From positions 17,419-81,418 of the forward strand of contig JAQUAX010000016.1 in NCBI GenBank assembly GCA_028687035.1: a stretch of 64,000 nt of DNA. Reading direction: 5' to 3'. The notes below the pieces were generated by a model. That model worked only from the letters and a program-made list of their open reading frames with translations. It was not told the DNA's origin and made no database searches. Positions 8,073 through 17,114 of this stretch are shown here, piece after piece. This stretch comes from Dechloromonas sp. GTDB taxonomy: Bacteria; Pseudomonadota; Gammaproteobacteria; Burkholderiales; Rhodocyclaceae. The position numbers and the translations under genes were made by a program. Numbering within the stretch: the first letter of the stretch is position 1; each line of letters starts with the position of its first letter.

Positions 8073-11000
8073 ATGCTGGAAAAACTGATCCGCTTTTCGC
8101 TGACCCAGCGCCTGCTGCTGCTGGTGCTCACCGCGATGCTCACCGGTGCCGGCGTGCAGGCCTTCCTCGGCCTGCCGATCGACGCTTTCCCCGACGTCTC
8201 GACGACGCAGGTCAAGATCATCCTGAAAGCCCCCGGCATGACGCCGGAAGAGGTCGAGACCCGGCTGGCCGTGCCGGTCGAGCAGGAAATGCTCGGCATC
8301 CCGCACCAGCGCCTGCTGCGCTCGACGTCCAAGTACGCACTGACCGACATCACCATCGATTTCGAGGACGGCACCGACATCTACTGGGCGCGCCAGCAGG
8401 TCGGCGAACGCCTGGCCGGCGCGATGGGCAACCTGCCGCCCGGCGTCACCGGCGGCATGGCGCCGATCACGACGCCGCTCGGCGAAATGTTCATGTTCAC
8501 GATCGAGGGCGACCTGCCGCTGGCCGACAAGCGGGCGCTGCTCGACTGGGTGATCCGCCCGCAGCTGCGCACCATTCCCGGCGTCGCCGACGTCAACAGC
8601 CTGGGCGGCGAGGTGCGGACCTTCGAGGTCGTTCCCAACCCGCAGCTGCTGGCAGCGCGCGGCCTGGCGCTGAAGGACCTGCAGGCGGTACTCGAAGCCA
8701 ACAACCGCAACGACGGCGCCGGCCGCCTGGCCGACGGCGAAGAAGCGCTGCTGGTGCGCGCCGAGGGCGCCATCCGCACGCTCGACGACGTCCGCGCCAT
8801 CGTGCTGCAGGCGAAGGACGGCCGCGTCGTGCGCGTCGCCGACGTCGCCGACGTGCGCTTCGGCGCGCTGACCCGCTACGGCGCGGTGACCCAGAGCGGC
8901 CGCGGCGAAGCGGTCGAGGGCCTGGTCCTCGGCCTGCGCGGGGCCAACGCGCAGGCCGTCGTCGACGGCGTCAAGGCACGCCTGGCCGAGATCGCGCCGA
9001 CGCTGCCGCAAGGGGTCACGATCGAGCCCTTCTACGACCGCTCGAACCTGGTCGGGCGCGCCGTCGGCACGGTGTCGAAGGCGCTGTTCGAGGCCATCGT
9101 GCTGGTCGTGCTGCTGCTGCTCGCCTTCCTCGGCAACCTGCGCGCGGCGCTGGTCGTCGCGCTGATGCTGCCGCTGTCGGCGCTCGCCACTTTCATCCTG
9201 ATGCGCAGCTTCGGCCTGTCGGCCAACCTGATGAGCCTGGGCGGCCTGGCCATCGCGATCGGCATGCTGGTCGACGCGGCGGTCGTCGTCGTCGAGAACG
9301 TCGAGAGCCAGCTCGCCCACGCCCGCGACGAACTGCCGACGCTGCACCTGATCTTCCGCGCCGCGCGCGAAGTGGCGATGCCGGTCGCCTCGGGCATCGT
9401 CATCATCATCATCGTCTTCCTGCCGCTGCTCACCTTGCAGGGGCTGGAAGGCAAGATGTTCGGGCCGGTCGCGCTGACCATCGTGTTCGCGCTGGCCTCG
9501 TCGCTGCTGCTGTCGCTGACCGTGGTGCCGGTGCTCTCCTCCTGGCTGATCAAGCGCGGCGCCCACCATGAGCCCTGGCTGGTCCGCAAACTGGCGGCGA
9601 TCTACGACCGCGTGCTCGCCTCGGCGCTGGCCAATTCCCGCCGCTACGTCGCCGGTGCCGTACTGGCGCTGCTCGCCGCCGGCGGGGCCTTCGGCCTGCT
9701 CGGCAAGAGCTTCATGCCGACGATGGACGAGGGCGACCTGATCATGCAGCTGGAAAAGCTGCCGTCGATCGGCCTCGACCAGACCATCGCGATCGACGGT
9801 GCCGCGCAACGTGCCATCCTCGAAAAGGTGCCGGAGGTGAAGGCCATCGTCGCCCGCGCCGGTGCTGACGAGCTGGGTCTCGACCCGATGGGCCTGAACC
9901 AGACCGACACCTTCATGGTGCTGCAGCCGCGCAACACCTGGCGCAATCCGGACCCGGCCTGGCTGGCCGACCGCCTGCGCGAGGTGATGGCCGATTTCCC
10001 GGGCATCGGTTTCTCCTTCACGCAGCCGATCGACATGCGCGTCTCCGAGATGCTGACCGGCGTCCGCGGCGACCTGGCGATCAAGATCTTCGGGCCGGAC
10101 CTGGCGACGCTGAACAAGCTCGCGGTCGACATCGAAAACAGCGTCAAAACCGTGCGCGGCGCCGAGGACACCTTCACGCTGAAGAACGACGGCGTGCAGT
10201 ACCTGAAGATCGCCGTCGACCGGCTCGCCGCCGGGCGTTTCGGCCTCAACGTCGATGACATCCAGAACGACCTGAAGTCGCTGCTCGAAGGCCGCAACGT
10301 CGGCACCGTGATCGAACAGGGCCGGCGCACGCCGGTCGTGCTGCGCGGCCCGGCCGGCCTGCGCGATTCGCCGGCCGATTTCGCGGCGCTGCGTTTGAGC
10401 CTGCCCGACGGCGCCAGCGTGCCGCTGGCGTCGATCGCGAAGATCGAGCGGATCGACGGCCCGGTCAAGGTCGACCGCGAAAATGCGCAGCGCTACGTCG
10501 TCGTCCAGTCCAACGTCCGCGACCGCGACCTGGTCGGCTTCGTCGACGACGCCAAGGCCACCGTCGCCCGCGACGTCAAGCTGCCGGAAGGCTACCGCAT
10601 CGCCTGGGGTGGCCAGTTCGAGAACCAGCAGCGCGCCGCGGCGCGCCTGATGGTCGTCGTGCCGGTCGCGCTGGCGCTGATCTTCTTCCTGCTGTTCTCG
10701 ACCTTCGGCTCGGTCCGCCAGGCGCTGCTGGTGCTGTCCAACATCCCGTTCGCGATGATCGGCGGCGTCTTCGGCCTGCTCGTTTCCGGCGAATACCTGT
10801 CGGTGCCGGCGTCGGTCGGCTTCATCGCGCTGCTCGGCATCGCGGTGCTGAACGGCGTCGTCATGGTCACCTATTTCAACCAGCTGCTGGCGCGCGGCAT
10901 GGGCATCGCCGACGTCGTCGTCGAGGGCGCCAGGCGCCGGCTGCGCCCGGTGCTGATGACCGCCAGCATCGCCGCCTTCGGCCTGGTCCCGATGCTGTTC

Positions 11001-11159
11001 GCGACCGGCCCCGGCTCCGAGGTGCAGCGGCCGCTGGCCATCGTCGTGATCGGTGGCCTGGTTACCTCGACCGCGCTGACGCTGGTGCTGCTGCCCATCC
11101 TGTTCCGCCGCTTCGGCGTCGAACCCGCCGTTTCCTTCAGCGAGAAATCCCATGGCTGA
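8073..11159 (+). CDS. Heavy-metal RND efflux pump (CusA/CzcA family)
   Basis: The 1,028-residue inner-membrane proton antiporter has the usual 12 membrane segments and two large periplasmic loops. The opening (LPIDAFPDVSTTQVKI, DGTDIYWARQQV) is diagnostic of the HME subfamily. In membrane helix 4 the motif is GMLVDAAVVVVEN, with Asp401 and Glu408 but no second Asp at the position of CzcA Asp402. That pattern resembles CusA-type (monovalent copper/silver) pumps more than CzcA, so copper or silver export is plausible but not proven. The DUF3240 gene overlaps its last codons by 8 bp. Contrast with the true CzcA-type pump at 41671. Confidence 0.88.
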   Translation: MLEKLIRFSLTQRLLLLVLTAMLTGAGVQAFLGLPIDAFPDVSTTQVKIILKAPGMTPEEVETRLAVPVEQEMLGIPHQRLLRSTSKYALTDITIDFEDGTDIYWARQQVGERLAGAMGNLPPGVTGGMAPITTPLGEMFMFTIEGDLPLADKRALLDWVIRPQLRTIPGVADVNSLGGEVRTFEVVPNPQLLAARGLALKDLQAVLEANNRNDGAGRLADGEEALLVRAEGAIRTLDDVRAIVLQAKDGRVVRVADVADVRFGALTRYGAVTQSGRGEAVEGLVLGLRGANAQAVVDGVKARLAEIAPTLPQGVTIEPFYDRSNLVGRAVGTVSKALFEAIVLVVLLLLAFLGNLRAALVVALMLPLSALATFILMRSFGLSANLMSLGGLAIAIGMLVDAAVVVVENVESQLAHARDELPTLHLIFRAAREVAMPVASGIVIIIIVFLPLLTLQGLEGKMFGPVALTIVFALASSLLLSLTVVPVLSSWLIKRGAHHEPWLVRKLAAIYDRVLASALANSRRYVAGAVLALLAAGGAFGLLGKSFMPTMDEGDLIMQLEKLPSIGLDQTIAIDGAAQRAILEKVPEVKAIVARAGADELGLDPMGLNQTDTFMVLQPRNTWRNPDPAWLADRLREVMADFPGIGFSFTQPIDMRVSEMLTGVRGDLAIKIFGPDLATLNKLAVDIENSVKTVRGAEDTFTLKNDGVQYLKIAVDRLAAGRFGLNVDDIQNDLKSLLEGRNVGTVIEQGRRTPVVLRGPAGLRDSPADFAALRLSLPDGASVPLASIAKIERIDGPVKVDRENAQRYVVVQSNVRDRDLVGFVDDAKATVARDVKLPEGYRIAWGGQFENQQRAAARLMVVVPVALALIFFLLFSTFGSVRQALLVLSNIPFAMIGGVFGLLVSGEYLSVPASVGFIALLGIAVLNGVVMVTYFNQLLARGMGIADVVVEGARRRLRPVLMTASIAAFGLVPMLFATGPGSEVQRPLAIVVIGGLVTSTALTLVLLPILFRRFGVEPAVSFSEKSHG

Positions 11160-11454
11160 CGTCCTGCTCACCCTGGTCATGCCCGACGACGTCGCCCAGC
11201 ACGTCGAAGACCTGCTGCTGTCGCGCCCCGACCTCGTGCGCGGCTTCACCGCCAACGCCTCCGAAGGGCACGGCTCGGTCGTCCAGCTGGTCGAACCGGC
11301 CGAACTGGTCGCTGGCCACGCGCCGCGCAAGGTGATCCGCACCCTCGGCGCCGAAGCCGACATGCGCGCCGTGCTCGACCTGATCAAGAACGAACTGCCG
11401 CGCGCCAACGTGTTTTTCTGGCTGGTGCCGATCATCGCCATGGGGCGTCTATGA
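11152..11454 (+). CDS. DUF3240 family protein
   Basis: This 100-residue protein resembles the DUF3240 family, small ferredoxin-like or PII-like proteins found beside metal RND pumps. It starts with ADVLLTLVMPDDVAQ and contains ANASEGHGSVVQL; no membrane segment is obvious apart from a hydrophobic C-terminal strand. The gene overlaps the pump gene by 8 bp at its start and the TolC-like gene by 4 bp (ATGA) at its end. All four genes are therefore almost certainly one transcript. A regulatory or metal-sensing role for the pump is an inference from context. Confidence 0.75.
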   Translation: MADVLLTLVMPDDVAQHVEDLLLSRPDLVRGFTANASEGHGSVVQLVEPAELVAGHAPRKVIRTLGAEADMRAVLDLIKNELPRANVFFWLVPIIAMGRL

Positions 11455-12689
11455 AACCGCTTGTCCTTTTGCTGCTGGCCGGCTTCGCCGCCAGCGCCGT
11501 CGCCGCCGACCCGGCATCCACCCTGCCGCCCGCCGAGATCGTCGCCCGCGTGCTGCGCGACGCGCCGGACGTGCAGGCCGCGACCAGCCAGATCCGCGCC
11601 GAGGAAGCCAACCGCCGTCGCCTGGAAGCCGGACCGCATGAATGGAACCTGCGCCTGGGCGGGCAGCAGCGGCGCAGCGCGCCGGCCACCGGCCCGAACG
11701 AGCGCTTCAGCGAATGGAACAGCGCGATCGAACGCCCGCTGCGCCTGCCCGGCAAGGCCGCGACCGATGCCGAACTCGGCGCCGCCGGCGTGACGCTGGC
11801 CGAAACCGCCTACGGCGACGCGCTGCACGAAGCCAGCCGCAGCCTGCTCAAGGCCTGGTTCGTCTGGCTGCGCGAAACCGCCGCCAGCGCGCAGTGGACC
11901 GCGCAGGTCGAACTGCTCGACCGCCAGGCCAAGGCCATCGAGCGCCGCCGGCAACTCGGCGACGCGGCCCGGCTCGACGCGATCCAGGCCGAAGCCGCGC
12001 TGGCCCAGGCCGTCGCCCAGCGGACCCAGGCCGAAGCGCGCCGGCGCAGCGCCGGCGAGGACCTGCGCCGCCGCTACCCCGGCCTGCCCCTGAACGAACC
12101 GGCAACGCTGGACGAACCGCAGCCGCTGGCCGGCAGCGACACGGAATGGATCGCCGCGCTGCTCGAACACAGCCACGAACTCGGCCTCGCGCGCGGCGAG
12201 GCGCAGCGCGCCCGGATCGCCGCCGAGCGCCAGCGCCAGGACCGGATGCCCGACCCGAGCGTCGGCCTGCAGTTTTCGCGCGAACGCGGCGGCGAGGAAA
12301 ACGTCGTCGGCGCCTACATCAGCATTCCGCTGCCCGGCGACGCCCGCCGCGCCACCGCCGACGCGTCGCTGGCCCAGGCCGAAGCCGCCGGCCGGCGCGC
12401 CGAAGCCGTCGAGCGCCGGATCGGCGCCGAAGCCGCGACGCTGCTCCAGGCCGTGCAGTCCGCCACCCCGGCCTGGCAAGCCGCCCGCGATGCCGCCGAA
12501 CGCCTCGAACGCAGCGCCGACCTGACCGCCCGCGCCTACCAGCTCGGCGAGGGTAGCCTCAACGAGCTGCTGACCGCCCGCCGGCTGGCCAACGAAGCCC
12601 GGCTGGCCGCCCGCACCAGCCAGCTCGACGCGCTGGAACTGCGCTACCGGCTGCTGCTCGACGCCCACCGGTTGTGGGATCTGGATTGA
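11451..12689 (+). CDS. TolC-family outer-membrane efflux channel
   Basis: This 412-residue outer-membrane factor completes the tripartite pump. It has a signal peptide (cleavage near AVAAD, residue 22) and long Ala/Arg/Glu-rich helices typical of the TolC periplasmic barrel. Two repeated halves are visible (about 30-210 and 220-405), with DPSVGLQFSRERGG marking the second beta-hairpin region. It overlaps the DUF3240 gene by 4 bp. The gene is followed by a tandem-repeat operator region, where the next operon begins. Confidence 0.85.
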   Translation: MKPLVLLLLAGFAASAVAADPASTLPPAEIVARVLRDAPDVQAATSQIRAEEANRRRLEAGPHEWNLRLGGQQRRSAPATGPNERFSEWNSAIERPLRLPGKAATDAELGAAGVTLAETAYGDALHEASRSLLKAWFVWLRETAASAQWTAQVELLDRQAKAIERRRQLGDAARLDAIQAEAALAQAVAQRTQAEARRRSAGEDLRRRYPGLPLNEPATLDEPQPLAGSDTEWIAALLEHSHELGLARGEAQRARIAAERQRQDRMPDPSVGLQFSRERGGEENVVGAYISIPLPGDARRATADASLAQAEAAGRRAEAVERRIGAEAATLLQAVQSATPAWQAARDAAERLERSADLTARAYQLGEGSLNELLTARRLANEARLAARTSQLDALELRYRLLLDAHRLWDLD

Positions 12690-12705
12690 CCGGAACGCCG
12701 GCGCC

Positions 12706-12759
12706 TTAAGCCGGCGCTAAGCTTCGCCTAAGCGGGCGTTAAGCGGGCGGGATCAAACT
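12706..12759 (+). promoter_or_regulatory. Four tandem 11-bp repeats: probable OmpR-type operator of the cytochrome/two-component operon
   Basis: Four adjacent 11-mers fill 12706-12749: TTAAGCCGGCG, CTAAGCTTCGC, CTAAGCGGGCG and TTAAGCGGGCG (consensus YTAAGCGGGCG). Direct repeats one helical turn apart are the usual target of OmpR/QseB-type regulators. A weak -10-like CAAACT at 12754 lies 15 bp from the start of the last repeat, the same distance as in the RND promoter at 6959/6974. This supports one regulator acting on both, presumably the response regulator at 14258, which would then be autoregulated. Confidence 0.65.
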
Positions 12760-12786
12760 GTTCTCCAGCCACACTTGGAGAACGCC

Positions 12787-13182
12787 ATGAAAACCCTCAC
12801 CGCCCTCGCCCTGCTGCTCGTCGCCGCCGCCGGCCATGCCGAAACGCCGCAGGCCATTACCCGGCAGTACGCGGACGCCGCGCCGGCCGGCTTCGTCCCC
12901 GCCGCGCGGCGCGGCGAAGCACTCTTCCGGCAGAACTTCGCAATTAACGACAAGATGCCGTCGTGCACGGCCTGCCATACCGACCATCCGAAAAACCCCG
13001 GTCGCCACGCGGTGACCGGCAAGACGATCCGGCCGCTGGCCGTCGTCGCCAACGGCGAACGCTTCAGCGATCCGGCCAAGGTCGAGAAATGGTTCGGCCG
13101 CAATTGCAGAGAAGTCGTCGGCCGCGCCTGCACACCGGGCGAAAAGGCCGATTTCGTCGCCTACATGAATGAGGTGCGCTGA
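12787..13182 (+). CDS. DUF1924 c-type cytochrome
   Basis: The protein has 131 residues from the ATG at 12787, which has GGAG six bases upstream; an earlier TTG at 12775 is less likely. A signal peptide ends near GHAE, and a single haem-binding motif CTACH lies near residue 60, followed by TDHPKNPGRH and IRPLAVVANGERF, which are characteristic of DUF1924. It is the first gene of an operon with a second cytochrome c, cytochrome b561 and a two-component system. It probably carries electrons in the periplasm, receiving them from the membrane cytochrome b. Confidence 0.8.
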   Translation: MKTLTALALLLVAAAGHAETPQAITRQYADAAPAGFVPAARRGEALFRQNFAINDKMPSCTACHTDHPKNPGRHAVTGKTIRPLAVVANGERFSDPAKVEKWFGRNCREVVGRACTPGEKADFVAYMNEVR

Positions 13183-13183
13183 C

Positions 13184-13636
13184 ATGAAAGCCCTGATTTT
13201 TGCCCTGCTGGCGGCGTTCACCGTGCCGGCGCTGGCCGACCGCCTGCCGCTGCCGACCGACACCCCGGCCAGCTACCGCAACGAATGCGGCAGCTGCCAC
13301 CTGGCCTACCCGCCCGCGCTGCTCGCGGCCGGCGACTGGAAACGGCTGCTCGCCCGGCTGAGCGACCACTACGGCAGCGATGCCGCGGTCGACGCCGCCC
13401 AGCAGCGCGAAATCGCCGCCTTCCTCGAACGCCATGCCGGAAACCCCGGTCCGGCCGGCAACCCGCCGCGGATCACCCGGACCGCCCGCTTCGTCCGCAA
13501 GCACGACGAGATTCCGGCCCGCTTCTGGCGCGATCCGCGCGTCCGCTCGCCGGCCAATTGCGAGGCCTGCCACACCCGCGCCGGCGAAGGCCGGTTCAGC
13601 GAACACGAAATCGGCATTGCCGAACTGAAGGAGTGA
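13184..13636 (+). CDS. Diheme cytochrome c
   Basis: The ATG at 13184 immediately follows the stop of the DUF1924 gene and is followed by a signal peptide (cleavage near ALADR). The 150-residue precursor has two haem motifs, CGSCH near residue 31 and CEACH near residue 128, as in the DHC family of small periplasmic diheme cytochromes. In the standard arrangement this gene sits between DUF1924 and a cytochrome b561, as here. Its partner and final acceptor cannot be told from the sequence. Confidence 0.82.
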   Translation: MKALIFALLAAFTVPALADRLPLPTDTPASYRNECGSCHLAYPPALLAAGDWKRLLARLSDHYGSDAAVDAAQQREIAAFLERHAGNPGPAGNPPRITRTARFVRKHDEIPARFWRDPRVRSPANCEACHTRAGEGRFSEHEIGIAELKE

Positions 13637-13638
13637 TC

Positions 13639-14244
13639 ATGCAAAAAATTCTCGTCTGGGACTGGCCGGTCCGCCTCGGCCACTGGCTGATGGTCGGCGG
13701 CTTCGCGCTGGCCTGGCTGACCGGCGACAGCGAAAGCCTGCGCCTGGTGCACGTCGCCGCCGGCACGACCGTCATCGCCGTCGCCGCCTTCCGGCTGCTG
13801 TGGGGCTTCGCCGGCACCCGCCACGCCCGCTTCGCCGCCTTCGTGCGCGGCCCAGCCGCCGTCCGTCGCTACCTGACCAGCCTGCTCCGCCTCGAACCGG
13901 AAACGCACGTCGGCCACAACCCGGCCGGCGGCTGGGCCATTCTGGCCCTGCTCGGCCTCGCGCTGCTGACCGGCCTGGCCGGCTGGGCGACCTACGAGGA
14001 AATCGGCGGCCACTGGCTGGAAGAACTGCACGAGGGACTCGCGGCGACGATGCTGACCGTGGTCATCGTCCACGTCGCCGGCGTCGTCTCGGGCAGCCTG
14101 GCGCACGGCGAAAACCTGGTCCGCGCGATGTTCACCGGGCGCAAGGAAGGGGCGCCGGAGCAGGCCATTCCGTCCGCCCGGCCGCTCGCCGCGCTGCTGC
14201 TGCTCGTCTGGGTGGCCGCCGCCGGCTGGTGGATGCTGAACTGA
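13639..14244 (+). CDS. Cytochrome b561-type membrane protein
   Basis: The ATG at 13639 lies two bases after the preceding stop and has GGAG upstream. The 201-residue protein has about four membrane helices (near 12-30, 35-55, 95-113 and 132-152) plus a C-terminal hydrophobic anchor. Conserved His residues (VRLGHWLM, RLVHVAAG, HEGLA, VIVHVAG) are placed to bind two b haems. It belongs to the prokaryotic b561/Ni-Fe hydrogenase b-type family. It probably passes electrons from quinol to the two periplasmic cytochromes encoded upstream. Confidence 0.82.
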   Translation: MQKILVWDWPVRLGHWLMVGGFALAWLTGDSESLRLVHVAAGTTVIAVAAFRLLWGFAGTRHARFAAFVRGPAAVRRYLTSLLRLEPETHVGHNPAGGWAILALLGLALLTGLAGWATYEEIGGHWLEELHEGLAATMLTVVIVHVAGVVSGSLAHGENLVRAMFTGRKEGAPEQAIPSARPLAALLLLVWVAAAGWWMLN

Positions 14245-14257
14245 TAGAATCGCCGCC

Positions 14258-14914
14258 ATGCGCATCCTGCTTGTCGAAGACGACCCCCAACTCGGCGATG
14301 GCCTGACCGTCGGCCTGCGCCAGTCCGGCTTCGCCGTCGACTGGGTGCGCGACGGCCATGCCGCCGACCTGGCGCTGCTCGCCGAAAGCTTCGACCTGGT
14401 CGTGCTCGACCTCGGCCTGCCGAAGCTGGCCGGCATGGAAGTCCTGAACCGCGCCCGCGCCCGCGGCCAGGACATGCCGGTACTGATCCTGACCGCGCGC
14501 GATGCGACCGGCGACAAGGTCGCCGGGCTCGATGCCGGCGCCGACGACTACCTGGTCAAGCCGATCGACCTCGACGAACTGGCCGCCCGCATCCGCGCGC
14601 TGACCCGGCGCAGCGCCGGCCGCGCCGCGCCGCTGCTGACGCACGGCGACCTGACGCTGGACCCGGCGGCGCACGCCGTGACCCGTGCCGGCCAGCCGGT
14701 CGAGCTGTCGACGCGCGAATTCTCGCTGCTGCAACTGCTGCTCGAGAACGCCGGCCGGGTGCTGACCCGCAGCCAGCTCGAGCAGTCGCTGTACGGCTGG
14801 CGCGACGAGCCGGACAGCAACGCGCTCGAAGTCCATATCCATCACCTGCGCAAGAAGCTGGGCAGCGAGCTGATCCGCACGCTGCGCGGCGTCGGTTACA
14901 CGATCGCCCGATGA
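14258..14914 (+). CDS. OmpR-family response regulator (QseB/PmrA type)
   Basis: The 218-residue regulator has an N-terminal receiver with acidic EDD near the start, phospho-acceptor Asp in VVLDLGLP near residue 51, and Lys in LVKPIDL near 101. A winged-helix DNA-binding domain follows (about 125-218, with LSTREFSLLQLL and VHIHHLRKKLG). It overlaps its kinase gene by 4 bp. The YTAAG direct repeats at 12706-12749 and 6947-6968 match the spacing this family binds. I infer that it controls its own operon and the metal RND operon. Confidence 0.88.
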   Translation: MRILLVEDDPQLGDGLTVGLRQSGFAVDWVRDGHAADLALLAESFDLVVLDLGLPKLAGMEVLNRARARGQDMPVLILTARDATGDKVAGLDAGADDYLVKPIDLDELAARIRALTRRSAGRAAPLLTHGDLTLDPAAHAVTRAGQPVELSTREFSLLQLLLENAGRVLTRSQLEQSLYGWRDEPDSNALEVHIHHLRKKLGSELIRTLRGVGYTIAR

Positions 14915-16251
14915 GCCGTACCGCCTGGTTCTCGCTGCGCCGCCGCCTGCTCGGCCTGCTGCTCGGCGGCGTCGCCGCGGCCTGGCTGGCGACCACGGTG
15001 TTCAGCTACGTCGATTCGCACCACGAGGTCGACGAACTGTTCGACGCGCAGCTCGCGCAGGCGGCGCAGACGCTGCTGGCGCTGGCCAGCCACGACGAGG
15101 GCGACGGCATCGAGGATCTCGGCGACGTCGCGCACAAGTACCAGCGCCGGCTGCGCTTCCAGATCTGGCACGCCGACGGCCGCCTGCTGCTGCGCTCCAA
15201 CAACGCGCCTGCGACGCCGCTGACGGCCGCCGACGGCTTTTCGGAAACCCGTGGCGACGACGGCCACTGGCGGCATTTCAGCCGCTGGAACGAGGGCGGC
15301 ACGCTGCAGGTCCAGGTCAGCGAGGACCACCATGTCCGCGACGAACTGATCGGCCACATCGCCTGGCGCCTGCTCTTCCCGGCACTGTTCGGGCTGCCGC
15401 TGATCGGCCTGTGGGTCTGGCTGGCGACCCGGCACGGTCTGGCCTCGCTGGACGGCATCGCCCGCCAGATCGCCAGCCGCGACCCGCAGCAGCTGCAGGC
15501 GGTGACGCCGGCCAGCGCGCCGGAGGAAATCCGCGCGATGCTCGAGGCGCTGAACGGCCTGTTCCAGCGCGTCGAAACGGCGCTCGAGACCGAACGCCGC
15601 TTCACCGCCGACGCCGCGCACGAACTGCGCACGCCGCTCGCCGCGCTGCAGGCGCAACTGCAGGTCGCGCTACGCGCCCGCGACGACGCCGAGCGCAACC
15701 GCTCGCTGGCCCAGCTGCAGAGCGGACTGGCCCGCGCCTCCCACCTGGTCGAGCAGATGCTGCAACTGGCCCGGCTCGATCCCGAATCGGGGCTGCCCAA
15801 CCCGGAAGCGGTCGACCTCGGCGAACTGGCCGAATCGGTCTGCGCCGACCTCGGCGGGCTGATCCTCGACAAGAACCTCGATTTCGACCTCGCCGCCGCC
15901 CCCGGCGCCGTCGTCACCGGGCAGCGCGAGTGGCTGCGCGTGCTGATCCGCAACCTGGTCGACAACGCGATCCGCTACACCCCGCCGGACGGCCGCGTGC
16001 ATGTCCGCGTGCAGCGCGACGGCAGCGCCTGCCGCCTCTCCGTCTGCGACAGCGGCCCCGGCATTCCGGAAGAGGAACGCGAACGGGTGCTGCGCCGCTT
16101 CCACCGACTGAATCCGGGCGAACAGCCGGGCAGCGGTCTGGGCCTGGCGATCGTCACCCGCATCGCCGAGCTGCACGGCGCCCGCCTGGAACTCGGCACG
16201 CCGCCGGACGGCTGCGGCCTGCTCGCCGAAGTCCGCTGGAATTCAGCCTAG
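14911..16251 (+). CDS. Sensor histidine kinase (QseC/PmrB type)
   Basis: The 446-residue kinase has membrane helices near residues 13-35 and 152-173 bracketing a periplasmic sensor of about 115 residues. Then come a short HAMP-like linker, HisKA (FTADAAHELRTPLAAL, His near 238) and an ATPase domain (NLVDNAIRYTP, DSGPGIPEEE, GSGLGLAIV). It is coupled to the regulator by an ATGA overlap. Its last 9 bp overlap the convergent D,D-endopeptidase gene. The neighbouring metal pump and cytochromes suggest a metal or redox stimulus, but the periplasmic domain shows no recognised motif. Confidence 0.87.
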   Translation: MSRTAWFSLRRRLLGLLLGGVAAAWLATTVFSYVDSHHEVDELFDAQLAQAAQTLLALASHDEGDGIEDLGDVAHKYQRRLRFQIWHADGRLLLRSNNAPATPLTAADGFSETRGDDGHWRHFSRWNEGGTLQVQVSEDHHVRDELIGHIAWRLLFPALFGLPLIGLWVWLATRHGLASLDGIARQIASRDPQQLQAVTPASAPEEIRAMLEALNGLFQRVETALETERRFTADAAHELRTPLAALQAQLQVALRARDDAERNRSLAQLQSGLARASHLVEQMLQLARLDPESGLPNPEAVDLGELAESVCADLGGLILDKNLDFDLAAAPGAVVTGQREWLRVLIRNLVDNAIRYTPPDGRVHVRVQRDGSACRLSVCDSGPGIPEEERERVLRRFHRLNPGEQPGSGLGLAIVTRIAELHGARLELGTPPDGCGLLAEVRWNSA

Positions 16252-17058
16252 CGAACGCTGCGCGAACTGGCGCAAGCGGTTCATGTCCTGCGCCCGCGCC
16301 TCGCGGTTGGCCGAGTGCAGCACGACCAGCGCGACAACCTCGTCGCCGAACTGCTCGGCCTGCGCCAGGCAATAGCCGGCCGCCGACGTGAAGCCGGTCT
16401 TGCCGCTGAGCAGCGCGACCGAGCGGTCGTGCGCAAAGCGATTGACGTTGGCCTTGCCGCCGACCGCGTCCTGCCGGGCCAGGCGGCGGAAGAAGGGCTG
16501 CTGCGACAGCATCACCAGCAGCACGCCGAGATCGCGGGCACTGGCGCGGTTGACCGCGGACAGGCCGGAAGAATCGCCGAAGTCGAAGCTGAACAGCTGC
16601 ATCTGCGTCATCAGCGCGCGCATGTCGCGCCGGAACTCGTCCCAGCCGCCGGGATAGCTGCGCGCCAGCGCGGCGGCAGCGCGGTTGTCCGAGGTCACCA
16701 GCATCCATTCGAGCAGCTGCTCGCGCCGCCAGCGGGAACCGACCGCCAGCGACGAACGGGTGCTTTCCGTCGTCCGGACGTCGTCGGCGGTGATATGCAC
16801 CGTCTCGTCGAGCGGCAGTTCGGCGGCGAGGATCACCGACGCGGTGATCAGCTTGGTGATCGACGCGATCTGCACCGGCGTGTCTGCCTCGCGGGCCAGC
16901 AGCGTGCGATCCAGGTTGCCGACGTAGGCATGGCGGGCAGTCAATTGCGGCCCCGCCGCGGCGTCGACCGCGAACGCAGATCCGGCCAGCGGCCAGCACA
17001 GCGCCCCGGCCAGCAGCCGGCGGCGACGGCGATCAATGGGATGGAACAGTTCTGACAT
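16243..17058 (-). CDS. D-alanyl-D-alanine endopeptidase/carboxypeptidase (PBP7-like, S11 family)
   Basis: The chosen start is the ATG at 17058, preceded by GAGGAGG; it gives 271 residues. The three penicillin-binding motifs are in order: SITK (SxxK), SDN (SxN) and KTG in LLSGKTGFTS. The N-terminus has five consecutive arginines before a hydrophobic segment (RRRRRLLAGAL), so export may be by the Tat or Sec route. The enzyme trims peptidoglycan stem peptides in the periplasm. It is divergent from miaA and convergent with the kinase gene. Confidence 0.88.
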   Translation of the reverse strand: MSELFHPIDRRRRRLLAGALCWPLAGSAFAVDAAAGPQLTARHAYVGNLDRTLLAREADTPVQIASITKLITASVILAAELPLDETVHITADDVRTTESTRSSLAVGSRWRREQLLEWMLVTSDNRAAAALARSYPGGWDEFRRDMRALMTQMQLFSFDFGDSSGLSAVNRASARDLGVLLVMLSQQPFFRRLARQDAVGGKANVNRFAHDRSVALLSGKTGFTSAAGYCLAQAEQFGDEVVALVVLHSANREARAQDMNRLRQFAQRSLG

Positions 17059-17114
17059 GCGGCCTCCTCGCTTCATTATAGGGAGGGCGGCCCCGCGTGT
17101 TAGCATTCGCCGCG

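Noticed and set aside
8022-12668. 1,500-codon minus-strand frame across the metal RND operon
   Set aside because: It is antisense to four well-supported genes and crosses their boundaries; composition is that of a reverse-complement artefact.
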